The translations under genes and the position numbers were made by a program. The notes beneath the pieces were generated by a model. The model was not told the DNA's origin and did no database searches. It saw only the letters and a program-made list of their open reading frames with translations. From Lineus longissimus (Eukaryota; Nemertea; Pilidiophora; Heteronemertea; Lineidae): DNA of 64,000 nt. Location of the stretch: assembly GCF_910592395.1 (NCBI RefSeq), contig NC_088321.1, forward strand, positions 15,188,001-15,252,000. The letters are read 5' to 3'. Below, in pieces: positions 25,501 to 34,565 of the stretch (its first letter is position 1; each line of letters starts with the position of its first letter).

Positions 25501-28500
25501 TTCTGAGGTTTTGATCATTGAAAATTTGAAGGTCACATTATGTACGACCTTCACCTTTCAAGGTCAGATATTTTTGTTTATCACAGTGTTGCACTCGCCT
25601 TTAATGAGGGTTTAGGGAATTTCTTTTTCAGCTGAGGTGTTCTGTTGGTTGTGACTGTGGTTTTCATGTTATCAGGTTTAACAATTTATAAGTTCAAGGT
25701 TCACCAAATAACCTTTGATATCTGAAGGTCATTTGATATTTGACCTTGACCTGTTGAGTATTGTGGAGAAACATAATAATGAGCACATAGTTATTGTATA
25801 ACATAATCAGACATATATACCCATGATTTCCTTTTATCCAAGCACCTGACAAAATATTTAAACCTCTACACATGTGGTAATGTTTAGGTGTATCTTCACA
25901 CAGAGGAAAAATTGTCACAGCCAGTCATGTATTTTGTTACGCTGACTATGACAATTTGACCCAGTTTTTGGGAAGTGTTCATTTTGTCTGTCCTCGTCTT
26001 GTCTTTGTTTGATTCTCACCTCAATATGGCTGGAGTGTTACCGTAGCAACCACAAGCCCTTGGCAACCATTGGTTTCACCATAGCAACCAGTGCTTGTAA
26101 CATGACAACTGTTGTTCTGTCTAGTCACCTGACGCAATCGTAGTTGGGTGTGTAAAGACAAAGCTATCACAATAGCAACCTTGTGTTGTTACCTAGCAAC
26201 ATTAGTGTAACCACGGCAACCGAAAAAATAAGAAACAAACTGCAACATTTTTAACTGAAATTTTTCATTAACTAAACAAGTCAATCATATAATGACAGAA
26301 AATTTATAAACAATTTCATTTTTTGAATTTTTCCCCAAAATAGGCCCCGTTTCGCCCGAATCGCCGTGCCCTTACAACCAACAAGCACCAATTCCGTATG
26401 ATCAGCTGACGAACCATTCTGGATCCAACTCTTCGACTCCTACGGAGTCGACGAAAAGTCTACCACACCGGCCTGGGCACCCGTTAAAATCGTTCTCGGT
26501 CCCCGGGCCGCCCAACGGTAGCGCCCCTGGTACTCCAACACCCAAACATATAGGTATGAAAACAATTTCAGTCACTCAACTGACTAAATTTTGGTTTTGA
26601 TCTTGGATGATTTTTTGCTCTTGAATGTTGCCTTTTGTTTTTGCAGTTGATTTATGATAAGAATGAGTGAAGTAAAAAGTAAACGGAGGATCTTTGTAAC
26701 AGTTTTATGAAATCGAATTTGTGAAATAAAGAATTGGTTATGAATCAACTGATTGAACAGAAGGCTTAACTCAACTAGACCGCACACGCATGAGCATGAT
26801 ACTAAAATCTATCATGTACATACAAATTCTTACTTCATCTGTCTGTGACTACTTATCTACATGAGAACTAAAACCTGCATGTGAGCAAGGTCTGCAAAAA
26901 CAGTGACAGATCCAGAAATTGTGGAAATGGGGTGCAACCCCATCCAGAGAGAACTGACGGAGGGAGGGAGAAAAAGACCTGGTACATCAGGACGACAACA
27001 CTGTGAAGGGCTGATAATACCAGTTGTCAGGAAAGCAACATGTGTCATGGGGATGAAAAAAACTTTCTATAAGGCTGGACAATACCTGTTGCAGAGAGTT
27101 GTCCATGATTGCGGCATATCTCTTGTGAGGTAGACCTGGAGGAGACCTGTTTTCAGGACAGTCGAAGCCGTTTTCAGGACAGACATTGTCAGGACATACT
27201 GCACATGTTGTCAGGACAGAGAGCAGCTGTTGTCAGGACAGAGAGCAGCTGTTGTCAGGACAGAGAGCACCTGTTGTCAGGACAGACAGCACCTGTCAGG
27301 ACAGACATCAACTCTTGTCAGGACTGACAGCACCTGTTGTCGGGACAGACAGCCCCTATAGTCGGGGCAGATAGCACCCGTTGTCAGGATAGACAACCCC
27401 TGTTGTCAGGACAGGCAGCACATGTTGTCAAGACTTCTACCAGCTGTTGCCAACCAACATGCTGAACCTCAAGACCCATCAAAATTCACCCCAGCACATC
27501 AAGAGCAAAAATCATCCATCAGAATAACATATCAACTTAATCCAGATTTCTAGTGTTGTATGCATGCATGTCCTATCGAGCGCTGCCTTAGATTCCAACT
27601 TCCACTTCCTCCGAGTCCTTCTTCCACACCAACCCTTCCGGTCCTGTTTATATTACAACTCATTGCTCCTTCACTTTGTCTACTGTTGTGTTTCGAAGAC
27701 GGGTTTCGATGTTTGTTGATAGGTGGCGCAATGCGTTTTAAGCGGTACGGTTGATGAAAGGCATTATTTCAGCCACAACATAACTTTTTGGCAAAAAAAG
27801 CAACCACAAAAAAAATTGCCAACAAATTGCTGACAGTTAGGCTACATAAACAGTATTCGGAACTTGGCATTGAGTTTTTCCATAAGTCAGTTGTCGTCGA
27901 CTTCATTTGCCGAGGTGTTGGACCAAATTGTATATGTAATCATCGCGATTTTCCTTTGCGTAACTTGTTAAAGTCAAACATTCGAAACCAGTCTTCTGTT
28001 TTGCTGTCCTTTCAATAGAAACAATTCACATTTCAATCTTCACATCATGTAAAGTTACAACCTATAGAGTGACGGGAACTTTGCAAATTATAAAAATGCC
28101 ATCATTTTTCAAAATCATATAAATATCGAAAATTCAATTGACCAAGGTCTTCGTGGTCTTTATTCTAGGCCAGAACTTACTTGAAGCCACAACTTCGCTT
28201 TAGCTCACAATCTTTGAGTTCTGCGTGAAAAACATGATGGCATTCGTAAATAATTTGTATGATTTTCGTTTCAAATATCGAGTATCACACCAGTCCAACA
28301 GTTTGCAATCACTATCACAAAACTATTGGGATTGTATAAGAGTTGCATCGTAAAGCCAGATATATCTGTTTTTGCCACTTCTAGGAAGTTCTTGCTTTTG
28401 ACTAAAAACATTTCACAAAAAGTCTTATTGTTGGCCAAAATCCTCTGAAATTTTGAGGGCGGATCAGTCATTGTAAGAATTTGCTGGATATGGCGATGAA

Positions 28501-31490
28501 ACTATTCATATATTGGTTGAATACTGTTCTGTTCATAAGTAATTCCTCGCAGCGCACAGCACTGCATTCCATAAACATATAGGCTGTGAATTTCAAATAT
28601 TTCCCAGGCACATAGGTGGCTCCGTACTTCCAGCAAAATCTGATTGGGAAATAACACATTTAAAAGTGAAAATGAACACTATTTTTCTCACTGTGTGGTG
28701 CTATGGTCACTTGAAGAAAGGGGGATGTGTCGTATTAACTGACTTCATGTTTTCTTTGAAGGAGAAGCTGAGCAGGAATCTCTCCTACTCTTTGACCCGT
28801 ACAGTAATCACATTTATGCCGTAAGCACTTTCACTATCGGCATACGCGCCTACGAGTTCAGCTTAAGGCTCCAGCGAACCAATTTCAAACAACCTCATCC
28901 CAAGGCTTCTGTACACCTGCTGCCTAGGTTGGTTCCAACCCCGTTACCTTATTTAGATTGGGACCCTAGTTCCAATGAGGATAGAGTACCTTACGTAAAG
29001 AATTTAGGGTTTTCCTTCTCCAGGGCAACACAGGGGAAGGGTTTCCGGTACCAACCTGGTTGCAGATGTACTTCCTTTGGCAGTTGTGAGTTACTCTTCA
29101 CTAATACCAGTGACTGACATGCTCAAGAAGGGAAGGGAGTGAGGGGGGGTCACATAAACTATTTAATTTAGACATGTATAATCCTAGAATCGGGGGATAA
29201 GCACATTTAGTACTGGTTTTTTCCGAAAATGACACTCGGTGTATTTTTTCATGAATTGTCACCAAAAATGTAGGGAGTATGTACATACCAGAACAATTTT
29301 TGTATCGGAATAGAAAATTTTGACAGAAACATCTTGTTTTGGGTGTGTTATAGAATGAACTAAGTTTCAATTTGTGCATTAATTAACTAATCATTTTGTG
29401 TTCTGACCTTTTGTTTGTTTCTGAGGCGGATATTTGACTCAGCTGCATTATACTCAGTGTGTCTCCTTGGCTAAGTTAAGGAACTTTCTGTCCCTTTTAT
29501 GTCCAGAAAAATTTTTTTTGCATTTTTTGGATCCTTTGGGTCTAGGTAGGAAATTAATAAGGCAGTAAATGGTGAAATCTTTGTGAGCATTTGTATCCGT
29601 GAATTTGGCAATTTTGGCAATTGGTGAACATTTCTCTGATCACAGTATGAAGAAATTCTCTCGAATTGCCAAAAAATGAGTATATTTTGCGGTTAACATT
29701 ATTTTGTTTTGGCCGATTTGGTTCACTTATTGAACTGAGTACGCATTACTCATATTCCCAGCATTCCTCAGTGTCAAGCAATGTTGTACAGTGAATTAGC
29801 GTACGCTTTTAGAGTCGTAAACTCGATATCGAATGAAAGTAGTAAAGAATGTTGTCAAAGTGTTGATGCATAGATTGCGAGATTGTATAGGACCCAAATA
29901 CCCATTTTGTGTTGTAAATTCAACTCAGTTATGGCAGAGTGAAATTTCTGGTCAAATTGTTGACCTCTCCAATGTGAAATCAGCCATTTCCAGTTTGGAT
30001 TTCCAATATGGCAGCTATAGCAGCCATTTTGAATTGCAGCTATGGCAGCCATCTTGAATTTCCTTTTCTATAGATTTCCCCAAGAACCTTGTCTATTGTT
30101 ATCCTGATCAAACTCGATGTTGTAATATAAATTTGTGCTCAGATTTCAATTGGTATGCTTCAACAAGTTTTGAAATTAAATACTAACTTATTGTTGTAAT
30201 TTCCAAATTTAACAGAAAAATTTTTTTTTTTTTTTTAATCAGTAAATATTTTTGATATTTTCAAATTTCTTCAATTAAGAATTTTCATTTGAGGCATTTT
30301 TTAAAGAGAATTTTGTAAAAAGCAATTTTGAAAAATCAAAGGTCCTATTTGGATCATGCTTTTGATAACAATGATAAAAAATCGTGAGTCTGTTCCCATG
30401 GTGTTGAAAGTTCTGGTTTGCACCCGCACTTTGCACTCTGGTAGAAGCGTAGCCCTGCACCTCACAGCTTTTGAGAAGTTCGTCTCCCCTGACCCTAGAT
30501 AGAATCCAGTGGTAATCCAGTGGTTCTCCTGTATTTCCAGTAAGGTTTCAATGTAAAGAGACCCAAGTTAGACTCCAGTAGGTCTTCCAGTGGTTACATG
30601 ATGTGTTTCAAGTGAGGATCCGGTGTTTGGGGAAAAGTTGTGATGTGATTTGCCAAACACAGAATAAGCCTTTGTTGGTCGTACCAGGGAATGTGCAAAG
30701 AGGACAATGGAAAGAATGCCACAAGTTCATAAAGAACTGTTGTTCACAAGGCAAAAGTAATGGAGATACAGCCTAAAGAGGCCAACAGAGTGACAAAACT
30801 GGGCTAACATGGGATCTGGCAGTCAAAAATGCAACCACACAGACTTACACTGGACTCTCACTCTAGTCAAAAACATCCATGCCCTCAAAATAATCTGAAA
30901 TTTATTCTTACCAAAGATTTCTGGAATGTCTCCTTCTCATTTTCAGTAAAACCGACACAAGCCACTAGTCCATATAAGAAGACAGTCCCGACCTCGTCAG
31001 GTCAATCTGGTCCCATGAAGTCACGATCACCTCTGCCCGTAATCTCTCCACGCGCACCCGATGCCGCGATAAAATCACATCATAAAAAAGGCGAGGATTT
31101 ACCTGTGAGTATTTGTGGGTCTTCCATTATTGCCCCCCCCCTCCCCACCCCACACAGTGCTAGCTATTCAGTCTCCCCTGGCATAGACGCAAAGAAAATC
31201 GGCTTGAGTCTCATTTGAAGAAGAAAGCGATTGATGTACTGTATTTCCATTCAAATTGACCTCTTTTATCAGGACACCTCTCCATTAAGGATAACATTTG
31301 CAAGTCCATCGGTGTTCTTAATAGAGAGGTTCTACTGTCTTGAATATTTTGTCTGCTTTGGAAAATGAAATGTATACCTTGTCGATTTCAGCGATCATCG
31401 AGCACGGAGGAGTTATCAGCAGAGATGGCTAACTTGGAGGGAATCATGAAAGATCTGAACGCAATCACACAATCAGAATTCGAATGCTAG
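4373..31490 (+). CDS. NEO1/DCC: Neogenin/DCC-type netrin/RGM receptor, 3' part (16 exons)
   Basis: Single-pass guidance receptor of the neogenin/DCC/Frazzled family; family members bind netrins and, for neogenin, RGM, and signal through the cytoplasmic tail in axon guidance and adhesion. Exons: 4373-4586, 5041-5186, 6616-6956, 7380-7635, 8120-8314, 8705-8800, 9177-9488, 10165-10272, 18715-18909, 20000-20135, 20528-20769, 21565-21693, 23086-23259, 26344-26553, 30947-31104, 31392-31490. All have AG/GT borders and matching phases (about 1003 codons visible). Six FN3 domains come first (roughly residues 15-620), then a membrane helix (about 631-656), then P1 ([12 protein letters not shown]), P2 ([15 protein letters not shown]) and P3 ([20 protein letters not shown]). 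The four Ig domains and signal peptide expected in this family are absent and should lie upstream, because the first exon is entered in phase 1 behind a good acceptor. Invertebrates usually have one co-orthologue of neogenin and DCC, so I do not choose between them. Confidence 0.95.
5041..5186 (+). CDS. NEO1/DCC: Receptor exon: second half of FN3-1
   Basis: Starts after CTTATCCAG; the split codon restores Arg, giving [13 protein letters not shown], the conserved RER..NTT signature of FN3-1 in this family. It ends ETQPE and leaves in phase 1. The open frame continues upstream to about 4934, but that part is a dispersed repeat also present near 23847-23900 and is out of phase with the previous exon, so it is intronic. 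Confidence 0.9.
6470..6600. repeat. AT-rich TTTGCAT/TTTGCATA array
   Basis: Around twelve near-10-bp units alternating ATATTTGCAT and AAATTTGCAT, ending a few bases before the acceptor of the FN3-2 exon. It probably includes the branch-point region. Confidence 0.85.
6616..6956 (+). CDS. NEO1/DCC: Receptor exon: FN3-2 and start of FN3-3
   Basis: Complete FN3-2 ([35 protein letters not shown]) and the first strand of FN3-3 ([11 protein letters not shown]). The acceptor CCTCCAACAG lies directly after an AT-rich TTTGCAT array. Donor ATG|GTATGT, phase 0. Confidence 0.95.
7380..7635 (+). CDS. NEO1/DCC: Receptor exon: rest of FN3-3
   Basis: Phase-0 entry after TCTTTTCAG. FN3-3 continues with [38 protein letters not shown] and PATDW, all characteristic of this family. 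Donor GATG|GTGAGT, phase 1. Confidence 0.95.
7763..7990 (+). mobile_element. 3' end of a non-LTR retrotransposon (LINE)
   Basis: One frame reads [20 protein letters not shown] then [20 protein letters not shown] and LKTHLFNL, with a stop at 7922-7924. This is the typical C-terminal segment after the reverse transcriptase domain of L2/CR1-like LINEs. It is followed by a short 3' UTR (AGCGCTTTGAGCCGGG, AGCGCTTTACAAAT) and a T/A-rich tail. 5'-truncated, in the intron between FN3-3 and FN3-4 exons. Confidence 0.8.
8120..8314 (+). CDS. NEO1/DCC: Receptor exon: first two-thirds of FN3-4
   Basis: Acceptor TTTGTTACAG. The translation includes [28 protein letters not shown] and [10 protein letters not shown], diagnostic of FN3-4 in neogenin/DCC. 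Donor TTAA|GTAAGT, phase 1. Confidence 0.95.
8705..8800 (+). CDS. NEO1/DCC: Receptor exon: end of FN3-4
   Basis: A 96-bp exon that completes FN3-4: [17 protein letters not shown] followed by [13 protein letters not shown]. Acceptor TCTTTGCAG, donor ACGA|GTAAGT, phase 1 on both sides. Confidence 0.93.
8886..9108 (-). mobile_element. tRNA-derived SINE, family A
   Basis: On the minus strand starts GGAGCCTCATAACCTAGTAG with an A-box-like GTTAACACTGCTGG and a B-box-like GGTTCGATCCC, then a body shared with 44897-45171 and 61624-62012. Truncated before the tail. In the intron before the FN3-5 exon. Confidence 0.8.
9177..9488 (+). CDS. NEO1/DCC: Receptor exon: FN3-5
   Basis: One exon holds the whole fifth FN3 domain: [50 protein letters not shown]. 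In this family FN3-5 and FN3-6 contact RGM and netrin. Acceptor TTATTCCAG, donor GATG|GTAAGA, phase 1 on both sides. The frame stays open for a further 250 bases into the intron without similarity to the family. Confidence 0.95.
9891..9985 (+). mobile_element. tRNA-derived SINE, family B
   Basis: CAGTGGCACAATGGAGACAA (A-box region) and GGGGTTGGATTCTTG (B-box region), followed by a short tail; the same family lies at 35871-35976 on the other strand. Not a functional tRNA: no acceptor-stem pairing or anticodon arm that I can see. Confidence 0.65.
10165..10272 (+). CDS. NEO1/DCC: Receptor exon: first half of FN3-6
   Basis: [29 protein letters not shown]: the start of FN3-6 up to the conserved NG-x-IT turn. 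Acceptor CATTACAG, donor ACGG|GTAGGT, phase 1. It is followed by the longest intron of the window (about 8.4 kb). Confidence 0.93.
10563..10652. mobile_element. Short hairpin MITE
   Basis: About 90 bp with imperfect inverted ends: GTCACATGGGGTGACTTTGA against TCAGAGTTACCCCATGTGAT. Non-coding. Confidence 0.6.
13104..13350. repeat. 65-bp minisatellite, first array
   Basis: Nearly four copies of a unit with AGAGCTTTCCAATGAATGGT, CATGTCAATAGGTTTACAAA and TGGTACCATTAGAAAGTGCT. The same unit forms a second array at 20884-21195 in another intron of this gene. Confidence 0.92.
15632..15948. repeat. 63-bp minisatellite
   Basis: Five copies containing TAGCGCTTTATAGTGTGT, CATTCTCAAAGTGCTTCCCA and ATTATTCTCAAGTCTAAGC. 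The 63-bp unit is 21 codons, so it stays open on the minus strand over the full array; I treat that frame as accidental. Confidence 0.92.
16399..16560. repeat. 40-bp AT-rich minisatellite
   Basis: Four nearly identical copies of GTAGTACTAATAGTAACTAT with AATTGAAGTAAATTATACAT. Confidence 0.92.
17002..17156. mobile_element. 155-bp MITE with CAGGGTGT ends
   Basis: Inverted ends CAGGGTGT and ACACCCTG flanked by TA on both sides (…TTATA/ TATA…), plus weaker sub-terminal pairing (TCTTTTCTGCGTTGG against CCAAAGCAGAAATAG). The TA target duplication suggests a Tc1/mariner-like origin. Non-coding. Confidence 0.7.
17349..17608. repeat. Degenerate array with CCAATCA boxes
   Basis: About eight units of roughly 35-45 bp, most holding GCCAATCAG or a close variant, separated by CT-rich text with CTATC and TGTGTTA. 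Each CCAAT pentamer is a possible NF-Y site. Confidence 0.75.
17750..18035. repeat. Array of CATGCGC and TGACCTTGA units
   Basis: Irregular units built from TGGCCTTGACGCATGC, GGCGCATGCGCAAAA and AATGACCTTGACC. GCGCATGCGC matches the NRF1 core and TGACCTTGA the ERR/NR5A extended half-site. Confidence 0.8.
18715..18909 (+). CDS. NEO1/DCC: Receptor exon: second half of FN3-6
   Basis: [42 protein letters not shown] complete FN3-6. Acceptor CAATTTCAG. Two in-phase donors are possible: AAAG|GTAGCG at 18910, or a better-looking AGTA|GTATGT at 18922, which would add four residues (GSAS). Confidence 0.93.
20000..20135 (+). CDS. NEO1/DCC: Receptor exon: transmembrane helix
   Basis: Encodes a short juxtamembrane stretch and one hydrophobic helix ([18 protein letters not shown] and on to AIVAVII), stopped by KRRQ. 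Acceptor TCATTTCAG, donor AGAAA|GTAAGT, phase 1 to phase 2. The linker between FN3-6 and the membrane is very short here (about 10-15 residues). Confidence 0.93.
20528..20769 (+). CDS. NEO1/DCC: Receptor exon: cytoplasmic P1 motif
   Basis: Carries the P1 signature [17 protein letters not shown], then [10 protein letters not shown], both highly conserved in neogenin/DCC tails. Acceptor ACTCTTTCAG, donor ACAG|GTACAC, phase 1. An upstream GTGAGT at 20746 is an alternative, out-of-phase donor. Confidence 0.95.
20884..21195. repeat. 65-bp minisatellite, second array
   Basis: About five copies of the unit described at 13104-13350 (AGAGCTTTCCAATGAATGGT), sharing even the internal variants AGTGCTCACTAAGAGC and GGTTAACAAATGG. 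Located between the P1 exon and the next cytoplasmic exon. Confidence 0.93.
21565..21693 (+). CDS. NEO1/DCC: Receptor exon: cytoplasmic linker, Arg/Asp-rich
   Basis: Charged linker ([20 protein letters not shown]) then [15 protein letters not shown], plausibly matching the PRxK..P.D segment of vertebrate tails. Acceptor CCCTTCCAG, donor GAAC|GTACGT, phase 1 on both sides. Confidence 0.85.
21694..23085. other. Intron without recognised genes
   Basis: Contains only the 35-bp array at 22796-22950; otherwise nothing I recognise. Confidence 0.7.
22796..22950. repeat. 35-bp minisatellite
   Basis: Four full copies of TGTTGGTCAGCTGAGTCTCA with TGTGCCACAACAAAA. Each unit has an E-box-like CAGCTG. 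Confidence 0.93.
23086..23259 (+). CDS. NEO1/DCC: Receptor exon: proline/serine-rich cytoplasmic linker
   Basis: [40 protein letters not shown]: disordered linker before P2. Acceptor TTCTTCTAG, donor TCAG|GTAAAC, phase 1 on both sides. Assigned by phase, splice sites and context rather than strong family similarity. Confidence 0.8.
23260..26343. other. 3.1-kb intron without recognised genes
   Basis: Holds a dispersed repeat at 23847-23900 shared with 4900-4955, 15-bp inverted repeats at 24020-24034 and 24355-24369, many TGACCTTGA/TCAAGGTCA words (25050-25760) and X-box-like motifs at 26037, 26189 and 26207. A 132-codon open frame at 24310-24708 has no family resemblance. Confidence 0.7.
26037..26220. 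promoter_or_regulatory. X-box-like motif cluster in receptor intron
   Basis: GTTACCGTAGCAAC (26037), GTTACCTAGCAAC (26189) and GTAACCACGGCAAC (26207), with several AGCAACC half-sites between them. Matches the RFX consensus by eye; activity unknown. Confidence 0.4.
26344..26553 (+). CDS. NEO1/DCC: Receptor exon: cytoplasmic P2 motif
   Basis: Contains [16 protein letters not shown], the P2 motif of the family, a proline-rich SH3-type docking segment, after a Ser/Thr-rich run. Acceptor CCCCAAAATAG, donor ATAG|GTATGA, phase 1 on both sides. Confidence 0.95.
26554..30946. other. 4.4-kb intron without recognised genes
   Basis: Contains the GTTGTCAGGACAGA array at 27165-27440 and a poly-T run near 30220. 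No exon, RNA gene or element otherwise recognised. Confidence 0.7.
27165..27440. repeat. ~22-bp GTTGTCAGGACAGA minisatellite
   Basis: About twelve variable units of GTTGTCAGGACAGACAGCAC. Two plus-strand frames stay open over it, with no protein similarity. Confidence 0.88.
30947..31104 (+). CDS. NEO1/DCC: Receptor exon: linker between P2 and P3
   Basis: [34 protein letters not shown]: proline-rich linker; the RSPLPV..P.AP segment recalls that of vertebrate members. Acceptor CATTTTCAG, donor CCT|GTGAGT, phase 1 to phase 0. Confidence 0.88.
31240..31338 (+). mobile_element. Fragment of pogo/Tigger-like MITE
   Basis: Right part of the family described at 48702-48844: ATTGACCTCTTTTATCAGGA, ACACCTCTCCATTAAGGAT and the end AATAGAGAGGTTCTACTG. 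Sits in the last receptor intron. Confidence 0.75.
31392..31490 (+). CDS. NEO1/DCC: Receptor last coding exon: P3 motif and stop
   Basis: Ends in [20 protein letters not shown] then TQSEFEC and TAG. This is P3, the C-terminal helix used for receptor self-association and effector binding. Acceptor GATTTCAG, phase 0. The 3' UTR follows, but I cannot define its end. Confidence 0.96.
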   Translation, partial: RSSSTEELSAEMANLEGIMKDLNAITQSEFEC

Positions 31491-31939
31491 CCGCCGGAAA
31501 ATGGACAGTTCACCTTTAAGCATTCGTTCAAGCGACAAAAACTCACCATTCTGCTTTAAGGATTCAACAGTCGTGTTCATTACAGTTCATTTCTTCATCG
31601 CGAATTCATCAAAAGTGCATTTTGGACAATCTTACGGGTGGTTGATCAATGGAACTTCACGACGCACCTCTTCTGGTTCCAGTTTTGACTAATGTTGGAA
31701 ACATACTTAGGGTCCATTTGAAATCATATTCAACCCTACCACTGCAGTTTTAAACAGTCTTGATTCATCACCGGACTAAACAATCACATTTCAAAATGTG
31801 ATTTTTCCTCTCCGTGTGTCATGGGAAGGTTTGGGTACTTAAATCAATGGCCATATTCATAAAGATGTTTAGTTTTACAAGTCACAATCGGTTGTCTTCA
31901 AAGTCACAACAATCGCTAAGAATGATGACGAACTTCGTT

Positions 31940-32030
31940 GGCGATACTGCGATACAATCTGGCTGATACTACAATACAATCTGAGCGATACTACTATACA
32001 GTCTGAGCGATACCACAATCTGAGCAATAT
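31940..32030. repeat. GATACTACAATACAATCTGAGC short array
   Basis: Four degenerate units of about 25 bp built on GATACTACAATACAATCTGA, in the probable 3' UTR of the receptor gene. Confidence 0.8.
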
Positions 32031-34224
32031 TCAAAAGAATCATCGTGGAATATGTAACTTTGCTTTTGCGATCTTGCGCAACAAAAAATGCAAAAATGAG
32101 CGCCAATAACAAAATGTCTTCAAATACTCATGAAACTGTGCACAAATAACTTGGTGCCATTTGTACCATATTTCATTAGGTAAACATGGTGGCCAGCTGA
32201 AAACGGCACCGAACAATCACTGGTGCTATTAGCAGTGTCATTTGTGACCGTTTAGCAAATCAGGGATCAACTTCTGAAAAGTGTGCAAAATCTCGTCTTG
32301 AACTGTGCGCGTTGGATTCAATCGTCAAAAAAGTTCCATTTCTTGGATTGTTTGTGAGGTTGGTTGAACTGGATTCGAGGTTGGAATAGCGCAAAAGGAC
32401 GTTTTGTAACCAAATGATGGAATGAGACATGAACTTGAAACAGGAGTCTCAGTGACCTTGGTACGAGGTTGCGACTTGGACTCTTGCATTTGTCGAGCCT
32501 CGTCCCAAGGTGTTCATAGTATGTGGGTCACAACCTCGACAGCAGGGGCAGGAGAACCCTGGGGACGAGATTACAGTGCATTTGTTATGCGCGATGTGCC
32601 AAACTTTATAGGTGTCTCCACCTATTGGACTACGTGGTTACTAGGACAATGCAATTGGTGCATGCTTGGCAGTATAAGCCAGCGTGTCGTGCGAACTTAA
32701 AAAGGGCGGTGTTCAGCGCCTCCTGTGGACAATACAAGAATCATCAAGCATTCATTGATTCATTTTCGTAAGAATTGTGTGTTTGTAAACAAGATTTTTG
32801 ACGAATGCCTATTGTAAGGATATCCTAACCCTTGGAGGACTGAGACAGGGAAATTCAGAATTTGGCTTTTACTCAAAGATTACAAAGAGTAAAGTCCTTT
32901 TACTCATTAAACTAGACTGTAGTTGACAGCATTGAACAAGCAGGCTGGGTTTACATACGATTCACATGTGTGAAGGGGTTAACGATCTGAACGGAAGCTT
33001 TGCACCCATTGAGGACCAGTTTTGGTATTTTTATCGATAACATACTTTCATGTCTCAGTCCTTAGAGGGTTAAACGTATTTGTAAAGCTTTTTGGAGGTT
33101 TTGATATTGTGTATGTGATGTATTGCTATGGTGTATAGGCCTACGTCACCTGATTCTAGAATTGAAAACGGCATTTTATAATGTAAATTATCGTTCTTTT
33201 GTTGGTAGTACTAAATACCTACAGGTACCGGGTATCATGGTTGACCCATAATGGGATGGGGGAAAGTGCAACCGTAACACTTCGAAATCTGGCTAACATT
33301 TTAACAGAAACAGACGACTTCCGCAATCTTGAATCTGTGAAATTTTCGGGACATTTTCCCATTTTCAAACACAGACATAACAACCGTGAACATTTCAACT
33401 CAACTTGATTTTGGGAGCCAGCGCGGTATTTAGTCTATAGCGAATTTAAAATGAGCATTTTTCACCAAAATTTTCGCGAAAATTTCACAGTTGACAGTTT
33501 TCTTGCAGTGGATTTCAACTGGGAGGGGTTAACATGCGACCACTGTTTATAACACTGCTGACTAACAATAATTTACGCCTGATTATATAATTAAGAGATT
33601 GATAACTTGGGATAATTAGTTGAGTGTTTAACAAAGTAATAAATAATTGTGGTGCTTTTGAATTTTGCACTGTCAGCACATTTGGTGACCCTGTCTGCTT
33701 GAAATAGTTCACGAATATCCGAATTGTGAACTCATTAGGGTGAACAGGGTCACCATAATAACAAACTAACATGCATTGATACATGGATTGATGTGCACCC
33801 CTCCCTCTTTTGAGAAGAATGGGAACTACTGGATAGTTAGTTTCAATAACTGTTGAAACTTTGTTTTCAATTTTTCGTAAAATTTTGTGTTATTGATGCT
33901 GAAAAGATTAGTTAATATGACGTGATGTCGGGCTGCACAAAATGACTCTCGAGGTAATTATTTTACAATTTGGACACTTCAGTGAAATCCTGAAATCCAT
34001 AGAATTTCTCAATACAGAGATTTCAGACCCGTTGTTAATCGTAATTATATATCTTGCTTCGTTCAAGATATTGCTGTATTAGTTGGTGCGTGCGAGTAGT
34101 TTTGTAATTTATTAAAAGAGGGCATGGTTGGTCAGACAGCATCGGACAGAATTTTTAAAAGTTATGGATATCTTACTGTCAAGAGGTTGGAGTTTGTCAT
34201 GAAGTGTTGCACTTTGCTGTGAAG

Positions 34225-34565
34225 ATGTAAATTTACTATGAATATCAGTAAATCTACTATGAATACTAGTAAATTTACCATGAATATCAGTAAATCTGCC
34301 CTGAATACTAGTAAATTTACTGTGAATACTAGTAAATTTACTGTGAATACTTGTAAATTTACTGGGAATACTAGTAAATTTAATGGGAATACTAGTAAAT
34401 TTACTGGGAATATAAATTTACTATGAATACTAGTAAATTTGTTGTGAATACTAGTAAATTTACTGTGAATACTAGTAAATTTACTGTGAATACTAGTAAA
34501 TTTACTGGGAATACTAGTAAATTTACTGGGAATATCTAAATTTACTATGAATACCAGTAAATATG
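34225..34565. repeat. 18-bp minisatellite
   Basis: About eighteen copies of ACTAGTAAATTTACTGTG and variants (GAATACTAGTAAATTTAC). The 18-bp period keeps both strands open, producing spurious frames of 158 and 62 codons. A 17-base G run lies just downstream, near 34617-34633. Confidence 0.93.
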
